From Chryseobacterium sp. Bi04 (GTDB taxonomy: Bacteria > Bacteroidota > Bacteroidia > Flavobacteriales > Weeksellaceae): a DNA stretch of 64,000 bases. Positions 35,688-44,915 of the stretch are shown here, piece after piece. The stretch spans positions 20,850 to 84,849 of the forward strand of contig NZ_CAKKLP010000017.1 in assembly GCF_918698085.1 (NCBI RefSeq), in the 5' to 3' direction. A program made the translations under genes and the position numbers. Below the pieces are notes generated by a model that saw only the letters and a list, made by a program, of their open reading frames with translations, did not search any database and was not told the DNA's origin. The first letter of the stretch is position 1, and each line of letters begins with the position of its first letter.

Positions 35688-36421
35688 ACATTTTGATTTC
35701 TTAAAAACGAGGCATAATAATCAGGAATCTCGCTTTCCAGTATCTTAAGAACGGTTTCATCAAGCGGATAGCTCAGTTGTATGATCTCCGGAATAATCTT
35801 TTCTTCATCTAAAGTAAGTATTACATATGAAGCTAATCTATTCTCTTCCTTAGAGCGGCCTACAGAGCCACAATTAACGGCCCAGCTATTATTATCAAAC
35901 TGCTTTTTAAACGATAAATGAGTATGCCCCATCACAATAATATCAGATTTGGACTCTTCCAGCATTTTTATAAAAACCTCATCACTCTCAGATTTATACA
36001 GATAAGTATCATTACTCGATAGACTTGCGTGCATAAGCTGAATATTCCAGTGCTTCTTCCCTATTTTATAGTTTAATTTCAAATGAAAAGGAAGCTCAGA
36101 AAGAAACTTTTTATTTGATTCTGTAATGTGTTTTTTAGAATGATCAATAGCAACGAACCGGGCAAGAGTTTCTTCTTCGGTATGCTTAGATAATGGAACC
36201 ACAGGAATATCGAAAGCAATCCTTTCGTCATGGTTTCCCATTAAACAGGGAATATTCAGCTCTTTAATTTTTTCAGTCACTTCATTTCCCCATGGAGCAA
36301 AATCTACAAGATCTCCCAGACAGAATTTTTGACGGATTCCCCTTTTCTCTATATCCTCCAACACCGAATTCAACGCAGGAAGATTTCCATGCACATCACT
36401 AAAAACTGCAATCTGTATCAT
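35675..36421 (-). CDS. metallophosphoesterase (calcineurin-like)
   Basis: About 248 residues of a calcineurin-like phosphoesterase. The metal-binding motifs are FSDVHGN at the N-terminus, LGDLVDFAPWG, GNHDERIAF, VMGHTHLSF and the earlier LMHAS. I chose ATG 36421 (MIQIAVFSDVHGN) because the first beta strand begins there; upstream in-frame ATGs at 36427 and 36439 are possible. It resembles YfcE or Ap4A-hydrolase-like enzymes, but the substrate is open. Its stop codon lies in the inverted repeat of the LysR promoter. Confidence 0.85.
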   Translation of the reverse strand: MIQIAVFSDVHGNLPALNSVLEDIEKRGIRQKFCLGDLVDFAPWGNEVTEKIKELNIPCLMGNHDERIAFDIPVVPLSKHTEEETLARFVAIDHSKKHITESNKKFLSELPFHLKLNYKIGKKHWNIQLMHASLSSNDTYLYKSESDEVFIKMLEESKSDIIVMGHTHLSFKKQFDNNSWAVNCGSVGRSKEENRLASYVILTLDEEKIIPEIIQLSYPLDETVLKILESEIPDYYASFLRNQNVLIL

Positions 36422-36604
36422 ATTCATTCTGTTTATCATAACAAATGTACAAGAGAGAAAGGAATTTTGACTCAGATCTGATATGACATTTCACCATACA
36501 ACCTTGAATAGTCTGTTTTTACCGCATCAATATAATCGTAGATTTTGTACAACAGGCAAAGCACATTAATCTGAGACTACAAACTATCATTATTATAATA
36601 GTTC

Positions 36605-36652
36605 AGTATAATTTATACTATTTTTATTATACATAAATCCACCCTAACTTTG
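36605..36652 (+). promoter_or_regulatory. mdaB promoter with perfect palindrome
   Basis: AGTATAATTTATACT at 36605-36619 is a perfect 7-1-7 inverted repeat. TAACTTTG at 36645-36652 is a good -7 box about 28 bases before the mdaB ATG. The palindrome is at a position where a bound regulator would touch the -33 region. The rest of the gap back to 36440 is AT-rich with no gene. Confidence 0.6.
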
Positions 36653-36679
36653 CATCATAAAATGTAAACAATCATAAAA

Positions 36680-37294
36680 ATGAAAAAAGTATTAATCATC
36701 AACGGAGGGCAAAACTTTGGACATTCCGGAGGGAAATATAATGACACTATCGCAGAAAATACACTGGAGGTTCTAAAATCATTTGGCAATATAGAGGTAA
36801 AAGTAACCAACGTAAGTGAAGGATATGATAAACATGAGGAAGTGAAGAAATTTGTTTGGGCAGATTATATCATTTACCATACTCCGATCTGGTGGTTTCA
36901 GCTTCCTAATGGCCTGAAAAAATATATTGATGAAGTTTTCACAGCAGGTCATGCAAAAGGAATTTATATGAGTGACGGCAGAAATGCAGAAAATCCGGAG
37001 ATCAATTACGGTACCGGAGGAATGCTTGGCGGTAGAAAATATATGCTGACTACAAGCTGGAATGCTCCTGCAACGGCCTTTACACTTCCCGGAGAGTTTT
37101 TCAGCGAAAGAAATGTAGATGACGGACCGCTATTTGGTTTTCATAGAATGAATGCTTTTGTTTCTCTAAAAAAAATGGAAAGCTTCCACTTTCATGATGT
37201 GGAAAAGAATGCCAATATAGAGCGCGATATGAAGCTGTACAGAGCGCATGTTAAAAATGTATTTGAACAGGAACTAAAACCACAATTAGCCTAA
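36680..37294 (+). CDS. mdaB: MdaB-type NAD(P)H quinone oxidoreductase
   Basis: A 204-residue flavodoxin-fold FAD enzyme that reduces quinones by two electrons and so avoids semiquinone formation. Recognisable segments are MKKVLIINGGQNFGHSGGKYN, YHTPIWWFQLPNGLKKYIDEVFT (cut here), GGRKYMLTTSWNAP and a C-terminal SFHFHDVEKN. Length and motifs agree with MdaB. It starts a run of genes joined by tiny gaps or overlaps (epimerase, ABM protein, DJ-1 protein), suggesting an electrophile or quinone stress operon. Confidence 0.88.
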   Translation: MKKVLIINGGQNFGHSGGKYNDTIAENTLEVLKSFGNIEVKVTNVSEGYDKHEEVKKFVWADYIIYHTPIWWFQLPNGLKKYIDEVFTAGHAKGIYMSDGRNAENPEINYGTGGMLGGRKYMLTTSWNAPATAFTLPGEFFSERNVDDGPLFGFHRMNAFVSLKKMESFHFHDVEKNANIERDMKLYRAHVKNVFEQELKPQLA

Positions 37295-38178
37295 TGAAAA
37301 AAATACTCATAACAGGCATCACCGGTTATATTGGTGGTACTGTTGCAAAGAAACTGGTTGAAAAAAACTACAGTGTAACAGGGCTTGTCCGTAATGCAGC
37401 TGCTGCAGAAAAGCTACAGCAGCTAGGAATTGAATATATAATAGGTGATATACATGATGAAGCTGTTCTGAATGCTGCAGTTTCTAAAGTAGATGCCGTT
37501 ATCCACACTGCTGATTCTGCTGATGACGCCTATGCAGCAGACAGTTTTATAAATGCTTTGGAAGGTAGTGGTAAAACTTTTATTTTCACCTCAGGCTCAG
37601 CCATCTTTGGAGGAAAAGAAAATGGAGAAAAAAATGACTTCATTTTCACAGAAGATTTCCCCCTGAATCCAAGACTGGAAATGGCTTCAAGGGTATTAAT
37701 CAATAATTATGTTCTTCAATCTGCTAAAAAAAGGATAAGAAGCATAGTCATTGTACCTACTATGGTTTACGGAGAGGGGCTGGGTCTGAAAAAAGACAGT
37801 ATTCAGCTTCCGGCTTTAATCAATCTATCCAAAGAAAAAGGATTTGGGGTTTATTTTGGAAAAGGTGAAAACATATGGTCGAACCTTCATGTTGAGGATT
37901 TAGCAGATATGTATGTGCTTGCTTTGGAAAAAGCAAAAGCCGGTTCAATGTACTATGCAGAAAACGGTTCTTCAACAATCAAAAATCTGGCTGAAAACAT
38001 AAGTCTGCATTATCATTTACAACCTGCACAATCTGTCAGTATACAAGAAGCTGTACATACATTTGGTCCCGCAGGCGGATATTTCGGATTTGCTTCAAAC
38101 AGCTTATGCAATTCCGACAAAGCAAGAACAGAATTGGGATGGAGCCCTCAATATAAATCAATCGAAAATTTTATTTAA
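37294..38178 (+). CDS. NAD(P)-dependent epimerase/dehydratase (short-chain, extended)
   Basis: A 294-residue extended SDR. The dinucleotide-binding motif is ITGITGYIGGTVAKKLV, followed by VDAVIHTAD. The catalytic YxxxK is replaced by a less canonical arrangement around SRVLINNYVLQSAKK, as in atypical SDRs. The start codon overlaps the mdaB stop by one base (TAATG). The role is likely redox or detoxification as part of the same operon. Substrate unknown. Confidence 0.82.
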   Translation: MKKILITGITGYIGGTVAKKLVEKNYSVTGLVRNAAAAEKLQQLGIEYIIGDIHDEAVLNAAVSKVDAVIHTADSADDAYAADSFINALEGSGKTFIFTSGSAIFGGKENGEKNDFIFTEDFPLNPRLEMASRVLINNYVLQSAKKRIRSIVIVPTMVYGEGLGLKKDSIQLPALINLSKEKGFGVYFGKGENIWSNLHVEDLADMYVLALEKAKAGSMYYAENGSSTIKNLAENISLHYHLQPAQSVSIQEAVHTFGPAGGYFGFASNSLCNSDKARTELGWSPQYKSIENFI

Positions 38179-38179
38179 T

Positions 38180-38467
38180 ATGAAAATTCACCTTACAGCC
38201 ATAATAAAATCCAAAGAAGAACATCAGGCAGAAGTATTGGAAGTTCTTCAGAATATGGTAAAAGAAACAAGAAAAGAAGAGGCTTGCGAGCTGTATACCC
38301 TGCATCAGGGAATTGAAGATAAAAACCAGTTTGTTTTCTATGAAATCTGGAAAAGTGAAGAAGGGCTGGCACAGCATAATCAGCAGCTTTATATTCAGGC
38401 TTTCGGAGCTTTGGCAGATGAAAAGCTTCAGGAGAAACCTCAGATTTATATCACAAATATTATATAA
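38180..38467 (+). CDS. antibiotic biosynthesis monooxygenase (ABM) domain protein
   Basis: A 95-residue ABM/YgiN-like protein, beginning one base after the upstream stop. Signature parts are IKSKEEHQAEVLEVLQNMV, EEACELYTLHQG and QFVFYEIWKSEEGLAQHNQ. In E. coli the YgiN quinol monooxygenase is the partner of MdaB, so the pairing here supports a shared quinone redox cycle. I chose the ATG at 38180 because the family begins at this point. Confidence 0.85.
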   Translation: MKIHLTAIIKSKEEHQAEVLEVLQNMVKETRKEEACELYTLHQGIEDKNQFVFYEIWKSEEGLAQHNQQLYIQAFGALADEKLQEKPQIYITNII

Positions 38468-38469
38468 GT

Positions 38470-39222
38470 ATGAAAAAACTGGCACTTTTATGTCTTAGCC
38501 TGTTCACCATAGGATTTATTCAGGCACAACACCAAAAAACAAAACATATGAAAAAGAAAATTTTATTTGTCGTAACCAGCCATGATAAGAAAGGCAATAC
38601 TGGTGAAGACACAGGATACTATTTGGGAGAAGTTTCTCATCCATGGGAAGTTCTTCACCAGGCGGGCTATGAGATCGACTTTGTAAGCCCTAAAGGCGGA
38701 ACGCCTCCGGTAGATGGATTCGATCTAAAAGATCCTGTAAACAAAGAGTTTTGGGAAAATAAAGAATACAAAAATAAGATTGATCATTCTCTGACTCCAT
38801 CCCAGGTTAATCCTAAAGATTATTCAACCATATTTTATGCAGGAGGGCATGGAGCAATGTGGGATTTTGCAGATAATACTGAATTAGCAAGTATCGCCTC
38901 AGCAATTTATGAAAATGGTGGTATTGTAGCAGGCGTATGCCATGGCCCTGCAGGTTTGGTTAATATCAAACTTAACAATGGGAAATACCTCGTTGACGGA
39001 AAGAGAATCAATGCTTTTACCAACGAAGAAGAATCGGAAGTAAAATTAACAGATGTTGTTCCCTTCTTATTGGAAAATAAACTGAAAGAAAGAGGAGCAA
39101 AATTTGAAAAATCAGGTCTTTGGCAGAATCATGTAGTAACGGACCAAAGAATGATCACAGGACAGAATCCACAATCTGCAAAAAGCGTCGGAGAAGCAAT
39201 TTTAAAAGAATTAAATAAATAA
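38470..39222 (+). CDS. DJ-1/PfpI family protein (Hsp31-like), possibly exported
   Basis: A 250-residue DJ-1/PfpI superfamily protein of the larger Hsp31 type. The nucleophile elbow is GVCHGPAGL (Cys about 157). The conserved AGGHGAMWDF is near residue 119. An N-terminal signal peptide (MKKLALLCLSLFTIGFIQAQ) suggests periplasmic location, although a second ATG at 38548 would give a cytoplasmic form. Members act as glyoxalase III or deglycase-like enzymes or as chaperones. It closes the quinone/electrophile operon, and a terminator follows. Confidence 0.85.
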   Translation: MKKLALLCLSLFTIGFIQAQHQKTKHMKKKILFVVTSHDKKGNTGEDTGYYLGEVSHPWEVLHQAGYEIDFVSPKGGTPPVDGFDLKDPVNKEFWENKEYKNKIDHSLTPSQVNPKDYSTIFYAGGHGAMWDFADNTELASIASAIYENGGIVAGVCHGPAGLVNIKLNNGKYLVDGKRINAFTNEEESEVKLTDVVPFLLENKLKERGAKFEKSGLWQNHVVTDQRMITGQNPQSAKSVGEAILKELNK

Positions 39223-39364
39223 CAATTCATTTTTAATCCCAAAACCCAACACTCAAGAAGTAAAAGTTAAGATGTTTGTGAAAAAGAATACTTATGTTCT
39301 CGATAACGCTCACAAATTTTACAATTAATACAGGACAGAGCTACTCCGTCTCATTGTTTTATAC

Positions 39365-39398
39365 AAAAAGAGCTTTTCAGTTTTGAAAAGCTCTTTTT
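39365..39398 (+). terminator. terminator of the mdaB operon
   Basis: Perfect 14-bp stem AAAAAGAGCTTTTC / GAAAAGCTCTTTTT. It is symmetrical enough to act in both directions. The stretch from 39223 to 39365 otherwise shows nothing. Confidence 0.9.
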
Positions 39399-39468
39399 AT
39401 AAAGTAAATGGTAACCAATGATTTCATCCTCATGAATTTCTTTGCTTTCCCGCTTCCTTACTTTATTT

Positions 39469-39912
39469 CTATTTTGCAACCGGAAGATGGGTACTTATTG
39501 CAATTCTGTTCCATGCATTGATGGTTACAATAGCCATGATGATCTGTGCGATCTGATTTTCATCAAAAATTGACTTAGCTTTTTGGAAAGTCTCTTCCGT
39601 CAATCCTGCATGACTGATTAAAGTGATCTCTTCTGTCATTTCCAACAGTACCTGTTCCTCTTCTGTAAATAATTCTTTGGCTTCTCTCCATCCGTCAAGG
39701 ATAAAAATTCTCTGAGTAGTTTCACCATATTTAATGGCATCTTTAGTGTGCATATCAAGGCAAAAAGCACATTTATTAATCTGTGAAGCCCTGATTTTAA
39801 TTAATTCCTTCTGGATATGGTTTAAAGAAATAGTCTGTAGGTATCCTTCCAGTCCCATCATCGCTTTATACGCTGCTGAATCTACTGTTGCAATATTTAA
39901 TCTTGCGCTCAT
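39469..39912 (-). CDS. carboxymuconolactone decarboxylase / AhpD-like protein
   Basis: A 147-residue CMD-family protein. The redox motif CAFCLDMHTKDAIKYGE carries the CxxC and His expected of AhpD-like peroxidase-associated proteins. Start MSARLNIATVDSAAYKAMMG is typical of the small Bacteroidetes subfamily. It is the last gene of a minus-strand group after DoxX. The function is probably peroxidase-like thiol chemistry, with the electron donor unknown. Confidence 0.85.
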   Translation of the reverse strand: MSARLNIATVDSAAYKAMMGLEGYLQTISLNHIQKELIKIRASQINKCAFCLDMHTKDAIKYGETTQRIFILDGWREAKELFTEEEQVLLEMTEEITLISHAGLTEETFQKAKSIFDENQIAQIIMAIVTINAWNRIAISTHLPVAK

Positions 39913-39919
39913 TATGATA

Positions 39920-40369
39920 TTATTTTTTGGTTAATTGATCTATACTAAAAGAATATTGTTGCTGAGAAGCCAATAAAAATGCCCCTGCACATCCTACCCA
40001 AACAGAATAATCAAGAGGGGCTTTAGCTCCCAATGCAATAGTCATTGACACCGCAAAAATCAGCAGGAGAAGGCCGCTTCCATAGGCTGCAATTTTTGTT
40101 TTAAATCCTAAAATCAGCATCAGCGGAAGAAGGGTTTCCAAAAGTGTTGCTGCATATGCGGAAACCGTACTTAAAGCTTCAGGAAGAAAAAAAGTAAGTT
40201 TTCTTGTGTATACCTCAAAATTGGCCATATTCCCCCATGCAGCGTTGGCACCCCAAAAACCAAATCTGTCTGCTACTGCAGAGAGCATAGTCACTGAAAG
40301 TGCTAATCTTAAAAATAACTGCGGAAATTGATTCTGTTGATTCATCATTGTATTGGCTTTTAATAACAT
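39920..40369 (-). CDS. DoxX family membrane protein
   Basis: Up to 149 residues with four hydrophobic segments (for example FLRLALSVTMLSAVADRFGF, TLLETLLPLMLILGF, LLLLIFAVSMTIALG, VGCAGAFLLAS). DoxX-like proteins are small inner-membrane proteins linked to redox partners. Starts at ATG 40369 or 40348 are both possible. It lies 7 bases before the CMD gene and about 40 bases after the Crp-like regulator gene, so the three probably form one operon. Confidence 0.8.
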   Translation of the reverse strand: MLLKANTMMNQQNQFPQLFLRLALSVTMLSAVADRFGFWGANAAWGNMANFEVYTRKLTFFLPEALSTVSAYAATLLETLLPLMLILGFKTKIAAYGSGLLLLIFAVSMTIALGAKAPLDYSVWVGCAGAFLLASQQQYSFSIDQLTKK

Positions 40370-40411
40370 GACAAATTTCCAAATTATAAATGATAAAAAT
40401 CTTAAACTGGT

Positions 40412-40984
40412 TTAAGATCGTAATTTTGCTCTGATTTCGCTGAGATATTCCGGAGTAAGATTTAAAAAAGAAGCAATCAGATATTGTGGAATCCTTTGAA
40501 TAAACCAAGGATATAATGTACTGAAATGAACATATAATTCTTCCCGCGACATTTCATACAAATACCGTATTCTTCTCTCTGATGCGGCATATGCCCTTTG
40601 ATAGATCATTCGGAAATAGCGTTCCATCATAGGATGCTTCTGCAGTAACAACTCCTGATTTTCCAGGTCAATGACCAAAATGGAAGAGTGTTCCACTGCC
40701 TGAATAGAAAAATCAGACTGTATTTGTCTTTCATAAGCAAATGTATCCGTGATCCACCAGTTTTCTATCGCAAATTCAGTAGTTTGCTCTACTCCTTTTT
40801 CATTGATAAAGAATTTTCTCAGACAGCCTTTATTAACAAAATACATATGTTTACAAATTTCTCCATCAAGCATTAAATTTTGTTTTTTCCTGACTTCCAG
40901 CACCTTAAAAAAAGAAAGAATAGAAATATATTCCTCTTCGGTTACACTGATAAATTTGTCTAAATGTATCTTAAAACTATCCAT
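40412..40984 (-). CDS. Crp/Fnr family transcriptional regulator
   Basis: A 190-residue regulator with a cyclic-nucleotide-binding-type beta-roll (about 20-115; FFINEKGVEQTTEFAIENWW) and a C-terminal helix-turn-helix around YLIASFLNLTPEYLSEIRAK. The effector-binding residues for cAMP are not conserved, as usual for this Bacteroidetes subfamily. It is upstream of doxX and CMD and is divergent from the DUF1304 gene at 41050, with only 65 bases between them, so it may control both. Confidence 0.85.
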   Translation of the reverse strand: MDSFKIHLDKFISVTEEEYISILSFFKVLEVRKKQNLMLDGEICKHMYFVNKGCLRKFFINEKGVEQTTEFAIENWWITDTFAYERQIQSDFSIQAVEHSSILVIDLENQELLLQKHPMMERYFRMIYQRAYAASERRIRYLYEMSREELYVHFSTLYPWFIQRIPQYLIASFLNLTPEYLSEIRAKLRS

Positions 40985-41049
40985 CTTTAGATTTAAATAC
41001 TCAAACTTAACTTTATTTTTTTAGTTTTACAATGACAAAATAGTAAATC

Positions 41050-41415
41050 ATGGAACTCATTGCTAAAATTCTGATAGCAGTTGTTGCGTTAGAACATATT
41101 TATATTCTCTGGATGGAAATGTTTGCCTGGGAAACAAAAGGAAAAGAAGTTTTTAAGGCGGCGTTACCTGCAGAAATGTTTAAGCCTACTAAAGGGCTTG
41201 CAGCCAATCAGGGCCTGTATAATGGTTTCCTGGCTGCCGGGCTGCTATGGTCGTTTCTCATCAAAGATCCTCAATGGCAGGATAATATCGCCCTTTTCTT
41301 TTTAGGATGTGTTGCGGTAGCAGGAATCTACGGAGCCATTTCTGCCACTAAGAAAATATTTTTTGTACAAGCTCTGCCTGCAATTCTGGCTATTATTGCT
41401 GTTTTATTGAAATAA
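41050..41415 (+). CDS. DUF1304 membrane protein
   Basis: A 121-residue membrane protein with four hydrophobic segments. The start AKILIAVVALEHIYILWMEMF, the central AANQGLYNGFLAAGLLW and FFLGCVAVAGIYGAI match the DUF1304 family. Function is not known. It is divergent from the Crp-like regulator gene. Confidence 0.85.
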   Translation: MELIAKILIAVVALEHIYILWMEMFAWETKGKEVFKAALPAEMFKPTKGLAANQGLYNGFLAAGLLWSFLIKDPQWQDNIALFFLGCVAVAGIYGAISATKKIFFVQALPAILAIIAVLLK

Positions 41416-41952
41416 TTTTATAGGTCGTATTTTAAAAATCTTCTTAAAAATACGGACATTGTAAATACTCTTTTCTCCTGAATGATAAGAGTAAAATCTC
41501 TATGAATATCTCAGTTCATAACCAGACTTAAAACCAGCTTTTTAAGGTTCAAAAAATCCATTTAATATAAAATTCGTAAATTTGCACCGTCATAAGAAAT
41601 TGATATACAGATTTTTTATGCTGATCTGCATTTTGATGGAATGTAGAAATTCAAGTTGTTCAGTACACATATCTTTATTACTTCATCAGTAATTTAATTG
41701 TAGAATCTATGTAAAAGATTAATTTCTTTTTACGTGATACACTCTTTTTCTAGAGTATAATCTATTGACATATTTAAAATAAACATAAGGCCTGAGGTCT
41801 TTATGGTCTATTTTTTTGTGAAAAGCTTTTATTACCAGAAGCTTATATAGATTATTTTTTACTATTGCCATCAGCAGAACAACTGAGATAAAGCATAACA
41901 ATGGATTGGTTTACAATCTCTTATACTATTTATTAATTGAAAAACCCTGAAT
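41416..41952 (+). other. long leader/intergenic region before the glycine betaine transporter
   Basis: A gap of 537 bp without credible genes. TAAATTTG at 41577-41584 is a possible -7 box and would give a leader of about 360 nt before proV. The leader holds several small inverted repeats, such as ATAAGGCCT and GGTCTTTAT near 41785-41805. I recognise no known riboswitch. An incomplete hairpin near 41427-41455 may end the DUF1304 transcript. Confidence 0.4.
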
Positions 41953-43203
41953 ATGGAAAAAAATGAAGACAGTAGAAAAGTAAAACTTAAAGTTGAAGAT
42001 CTGACTATTATTTTTGGTAAAAACAAAGAAAAAGCACAGGAACTTTTAGACAAAGGTTTTTCCAAAAAGGAAATTCTTGAAAAAACCGGCTGTACGGTAG
42101 GAATCAACAAAGCCAGTTTTGAAATTTATGAAGGTGAATTCTTTGTGATTATGGGGTTATCGGGAAGTGGAAAATCTACTTTACTGCGCTGCCTCAACAG
42201 ACTGAATGAGCCCACCTCCGGAAAAGTATTTATCAATGATGATGATATTACCGGTAAAAATAATAAAGAGCTTCTGGAAGTAAGAAGAACGGAAATGAGT
42301 ATGGTATTTCAAAAATTTGGATTACTACCCCATCATACTATTTTAGACAATGCAGGTTTCGGACTTGAAATCAGAGGAGAAAGCAAAGCTTCCCGTGATG
42401 AAAAAGCCCAGAAAGCCCTGGATATTGTAGGATTAAATGGTTTTGAAAATCAGTTTCCTTCCCAACTTTCAGGAGGAATGCAGCAGAGAGTGGGATTAGC
42501 AAGAGCTTTGGCCAACGATCCTGAGGTATTGCTTATGGATGAGGCTTTCTCCGCACTGGATCCTCTGATAAAATCTGAAATGCAGGATCAAATGCTTGAA
42601 TTGCAAAATACATTACAGAAAACCATTGTTTTCATCACCCATGATTTGGATGAGGCTATTAAAATTGGAGACCGTATCGTCATTATGAAAGATGGTGTGA
42701 TAGAACAAATAGGAACAGCCGAAGATATTTTAACCAATCCTGCCAGTGACTATGTAAAAGCTTTTGTAGAGAAAGTAGATCGTAAAACAATCATTACTGC
42801 TAAATCTTTGATGTTCGACAAAGCTACAGTGGTGCGTTTCAAAAAAGACGGACCTGAAGGAGCTTTAAGAAAAATGAGAACAACAGGATTAGAAAACTTA
42901 CCTGTCGTAGATTTTCAAAATAAATTTCTGGGCTTTGTAACGCTTAATGATATCGTCCGGATTGCAAAGAAAAAAGAACCCACAGTAGAATCGGTGATCA
43001 ACAGCAACGTTCCTTCCGTCTATCCGGAAGTTACTGTAGAAGAAATGTTACCGTTAATTTCCGGAAACAAATCAGCCATTGCCGTGGTAGATGAAAACAA
43101 TAAATTCTTAGGTCTTATCACCCAACTATCTCTCATCATAGAAGCTACAAAGTTTAACGAAGAAGAGATCATTGAATTAAAAGAAATCGCAAACAATCAA
43201 TAA
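41953..43203 (+). CDS. proV: glycine betaine/proline ABC transporter ATP-binding protein
   Basis: A 416-residue ATPase of the quaternary-amine uptake family. Walker A GLSGSGKST at about 68-76, signature LSGGMQQRVGLARAL, Walker B LLMDEAFSALDP, and the extended N-terminus (GKNKEKAQELLDKGFSKKEI) specific to ProV/OpuAA. Two C-terminal CBS domains (about 285-405) probably sense ionic strength. It begins a three-gene operon with permease and binding protein (1 bp gaps) for osmoprotectant uptake. Confidence 0.92.
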   Translation: MEKNEDSRKVKLKVEDLTIIFGKNKEKAQELLDKGFSKKEILEKTGCTVGINKASFEIYEGEFFVIMGLSGSGKSTLLRCLNRLNEPTSGKVFINDDDITGKNNKELLEVRRTEMSMVFQKFGLLPHHTILDNAGFGLEIRGESKASRDEKAQKALDIVGLNGFENQFPSQLSGGMQQRVGLARALANDPEVLLMDEAFSALDPLIKSEMQDQMLELQNTLQKTIVFITHDLDEAIKIGDRIVIMKDGVIEQIGTAEDILTNPASDYVKAFVEKVDRKTIITAKSLMFDKATVVRFKKDGPEGALRKMRTTGLENLPVVDFQNKFLGFVTLNDIVRIAKKKEPTVESVINSNVPSVYPEVTVEEMLPLISGNKSAIAVVDENNKFLGLITQLSLIIEATKFNEEEIIELKEIANNQ

Positions 43204-43204
43204 G

Positions 43205-44032
43205 ATGAATAAAACTATAGATATAGGTCAATATGTAGAAACTGCAATCAATTGGCTCACAGAAAATGGAAAACCTGTATTTGATGTCATAAAACATATA
43301 GGAAACGCCTCTATTATGGGGATTGAATGGGTGCTGGTAAACACACCTTTTTATGTTATCATTCTCTTTTTTACGCTACTGGCATTGTGGAAAGCCGGAA
43401 AAGGCATCGCTGTGGTGACCGCAGCAGGGTTGAGTTTAATATTTTTAATGGGATTATGGAAAGAAACCATGGAAACCCTTGCCCTAATTTTTGTAGCTAC
43501 CCTTACTGCACTTATCATTTCTATTCCCTTAGGAATTTGGGCTGCCAAAAGCAAAATAGCAGCAAAAATCATTCGCCCTTTACTGGATTTAATGCAAACA
43601 ATGCCTGCATTTGTATATCTGATTCCTGCTGTATTATTTTTCAGTATCGGTAAAGTACCCGGTGCTTTTGCAACGATCATTTTTGCAATGCCACCAGCGG
43701 TACGGTTAACGACATTGGGAATTGAAGCTGTTCCGAAAGATATTGTAGAAGCAGCGAGGGCTTTTGGTGCTACCAACCGCCAGATCCTATTTAAAGTAGA
43801 ACTTCCTTTAGCTATGAAAACTATTTTAACAGGAATTAATCAAACGATACTATTATCCTTATCCATGGTTGTTATTGCAGGAATGATTGCTGCAGGCGGT
43901 TTAGGTGAAAAAGTATTGGAAGGAATTAATAATCTGGACATCGGATTAGGATTTGAAAGTGGATTATCAGTTGTGATTTTAGCTATTATCCTCGACCGGA
44001 TTACTCAAGGATTTGTAAAGAAAAAACAATAA
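43205..44032 (+). CDS. proW: glycine betaine/proline ABC transporter permease
   Basis: A 275-residue permease of the ProW/OpuAB type. Several membrane segments and the EAA loop (IVEAARAFGATNRQILFKVELPLA) that docks with the ATPase are visible. TMPAFVYLIPAVLFF and GMIAAGGLGEKVLEGI are conserved in the family. It is translationally linked to proV and to the binding-protein gene. Confidence 0.92.
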   Translation: MNKTIDIGQYVETAINWLTENGKPVFDVIKHIGNASIMGIEWVLVNTPFYVIILFFTLLALWKAGKGIAVVTAAGLSLIFLMGLWKETMETLALIFVATLTALIISIPLGIWAAKSKIAAKIIRPLLDLMQTMPAFVYLIPAVLFFSIGKVPGAFATIIFAMPPAVRLTTLGIEAVPKDIVEAARAFGATNRQILFKVELPLAMKTILTGINQTILLSLSMVVIAGMIAAGGLGEKVLEGINNLDIGLGFESGLSVVILAIILDRITQGFVKKKQ

Positions 44033-44033
44033 G

Positions 44034-44888
44034 ATGAAAAGTTTAAAATATCTATTTTTCCCAATTTTCATGGGAATATGCTCTGTATTAAATTCATGTG
44101 AAAATATAAAAAACTCTAAGTATATAACCATCGGAATGGTAGATGGCTGGGCCGAAGATGTTGCCATGACGCATGTTGCCAAAGCTATTTTGGATCAGCA
44201 GGGATATCATGTAATTATTCAAAAAGCGTCTACAGATATGATTCTGGCTTCGATGAATAATGAAGATACAGATATTTTCATGGGGGTTTGGCTGCCTTAT
44301 ACGCACGCTAAAAAAGTGGCTAAATTTCCGGGATTAATAAATATGGGAACAAATTATGACAGCGGCCGTATAGGATTGGTAGTTCCGGAATACATTCCCG
44401 TTACCTCCATTGAAGAACTTAATCAGCATAAGGATCAGTTCAATCACAGGATCATTGGAATTGAGAAAGGAGCAGGATTGACATCCGGAACAGATCAGGC
44501 TATTATTGATTATAAACTGGATTATAAACAAATCAACTCCTCTACTATTGCCATGATCACTGAATTACAGAATGCCATACAACGCAAACAATGGATTGTT
44601 GTTGCAGGATGGCAGCCTCACTGGATGTTTGGAAAAATGAAACTTAAGTTTCTTAATGATCCGAAAAAGACATTTGGCGAAGCAGAGCAGATTAAAACAT
44701 ATGCCAGAAAAAGCTTTGGTAAAGATCATCCGGAGTTGGCAAAATTCTTTTCTAAACTCCATTTTGATGATGAAAATATGGCTGATCTTCTAATCAAAAT
44801 GGAACACAGTAAAAATAAAGAAGCTACTGCCATAAAATGGGTGGAAGAGCATCCTGAACTGGTAAAATTATGGTTAGATAAAAATTAA
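44034..44888 (+). CDS. proX: glycine betaine-binding lipoprotein of ABC transporter
   Basis: A 284-residue OpuAC-like substrate-binding protein anchored as a lipoprotein (SVLNSC, Cys22). ITIGMVDGWAEDVAMTHVAKAIL is the canonical N-terminal part. The Trp-rich ligand pocket is suggested by FMGVWLPYTHAK and VAGWQPHWMFGKMKL. Completes the proVWX-like operon, and a terminator follows at 44916. Betaine or a similar quaternary amine is the expected ligand. Confidence 0.9.
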   Translation: MKSLKYLFFPIFMGICSVLNSCENIKNSKYITIGMVDGWAEDVAMTHVAKAILDQQGYHVIIQKASTDMILASMNNEDTDIFMGVWLPYTHAKKVAKFPGLINMGTNYDSGRIGLVVPEYIPVTSIEELNQHKDQFNHRIIGIEKGAGLTSGTDQAIIDYKLDYKQINSSTIAMITELQNAIQRKQWIVVAGWQPHWMFGKMKLKFLNDPKKTFGEAEQIKTYARKSFGKDHPELAKFFSKLHFDDENMADLLIKMEHSKNKEATAIKWVEEHPELVKLWLDKN

Positions 44889-44915
44889 CGAAACGCTGCA
44901 ATTAAGCATCATTTA

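Noticed and set aside
41584..41952. Known riboswitch (TPP, SAM, glycine) before proV
   Set aside because: I could not find the conserved core sequences of any of these.
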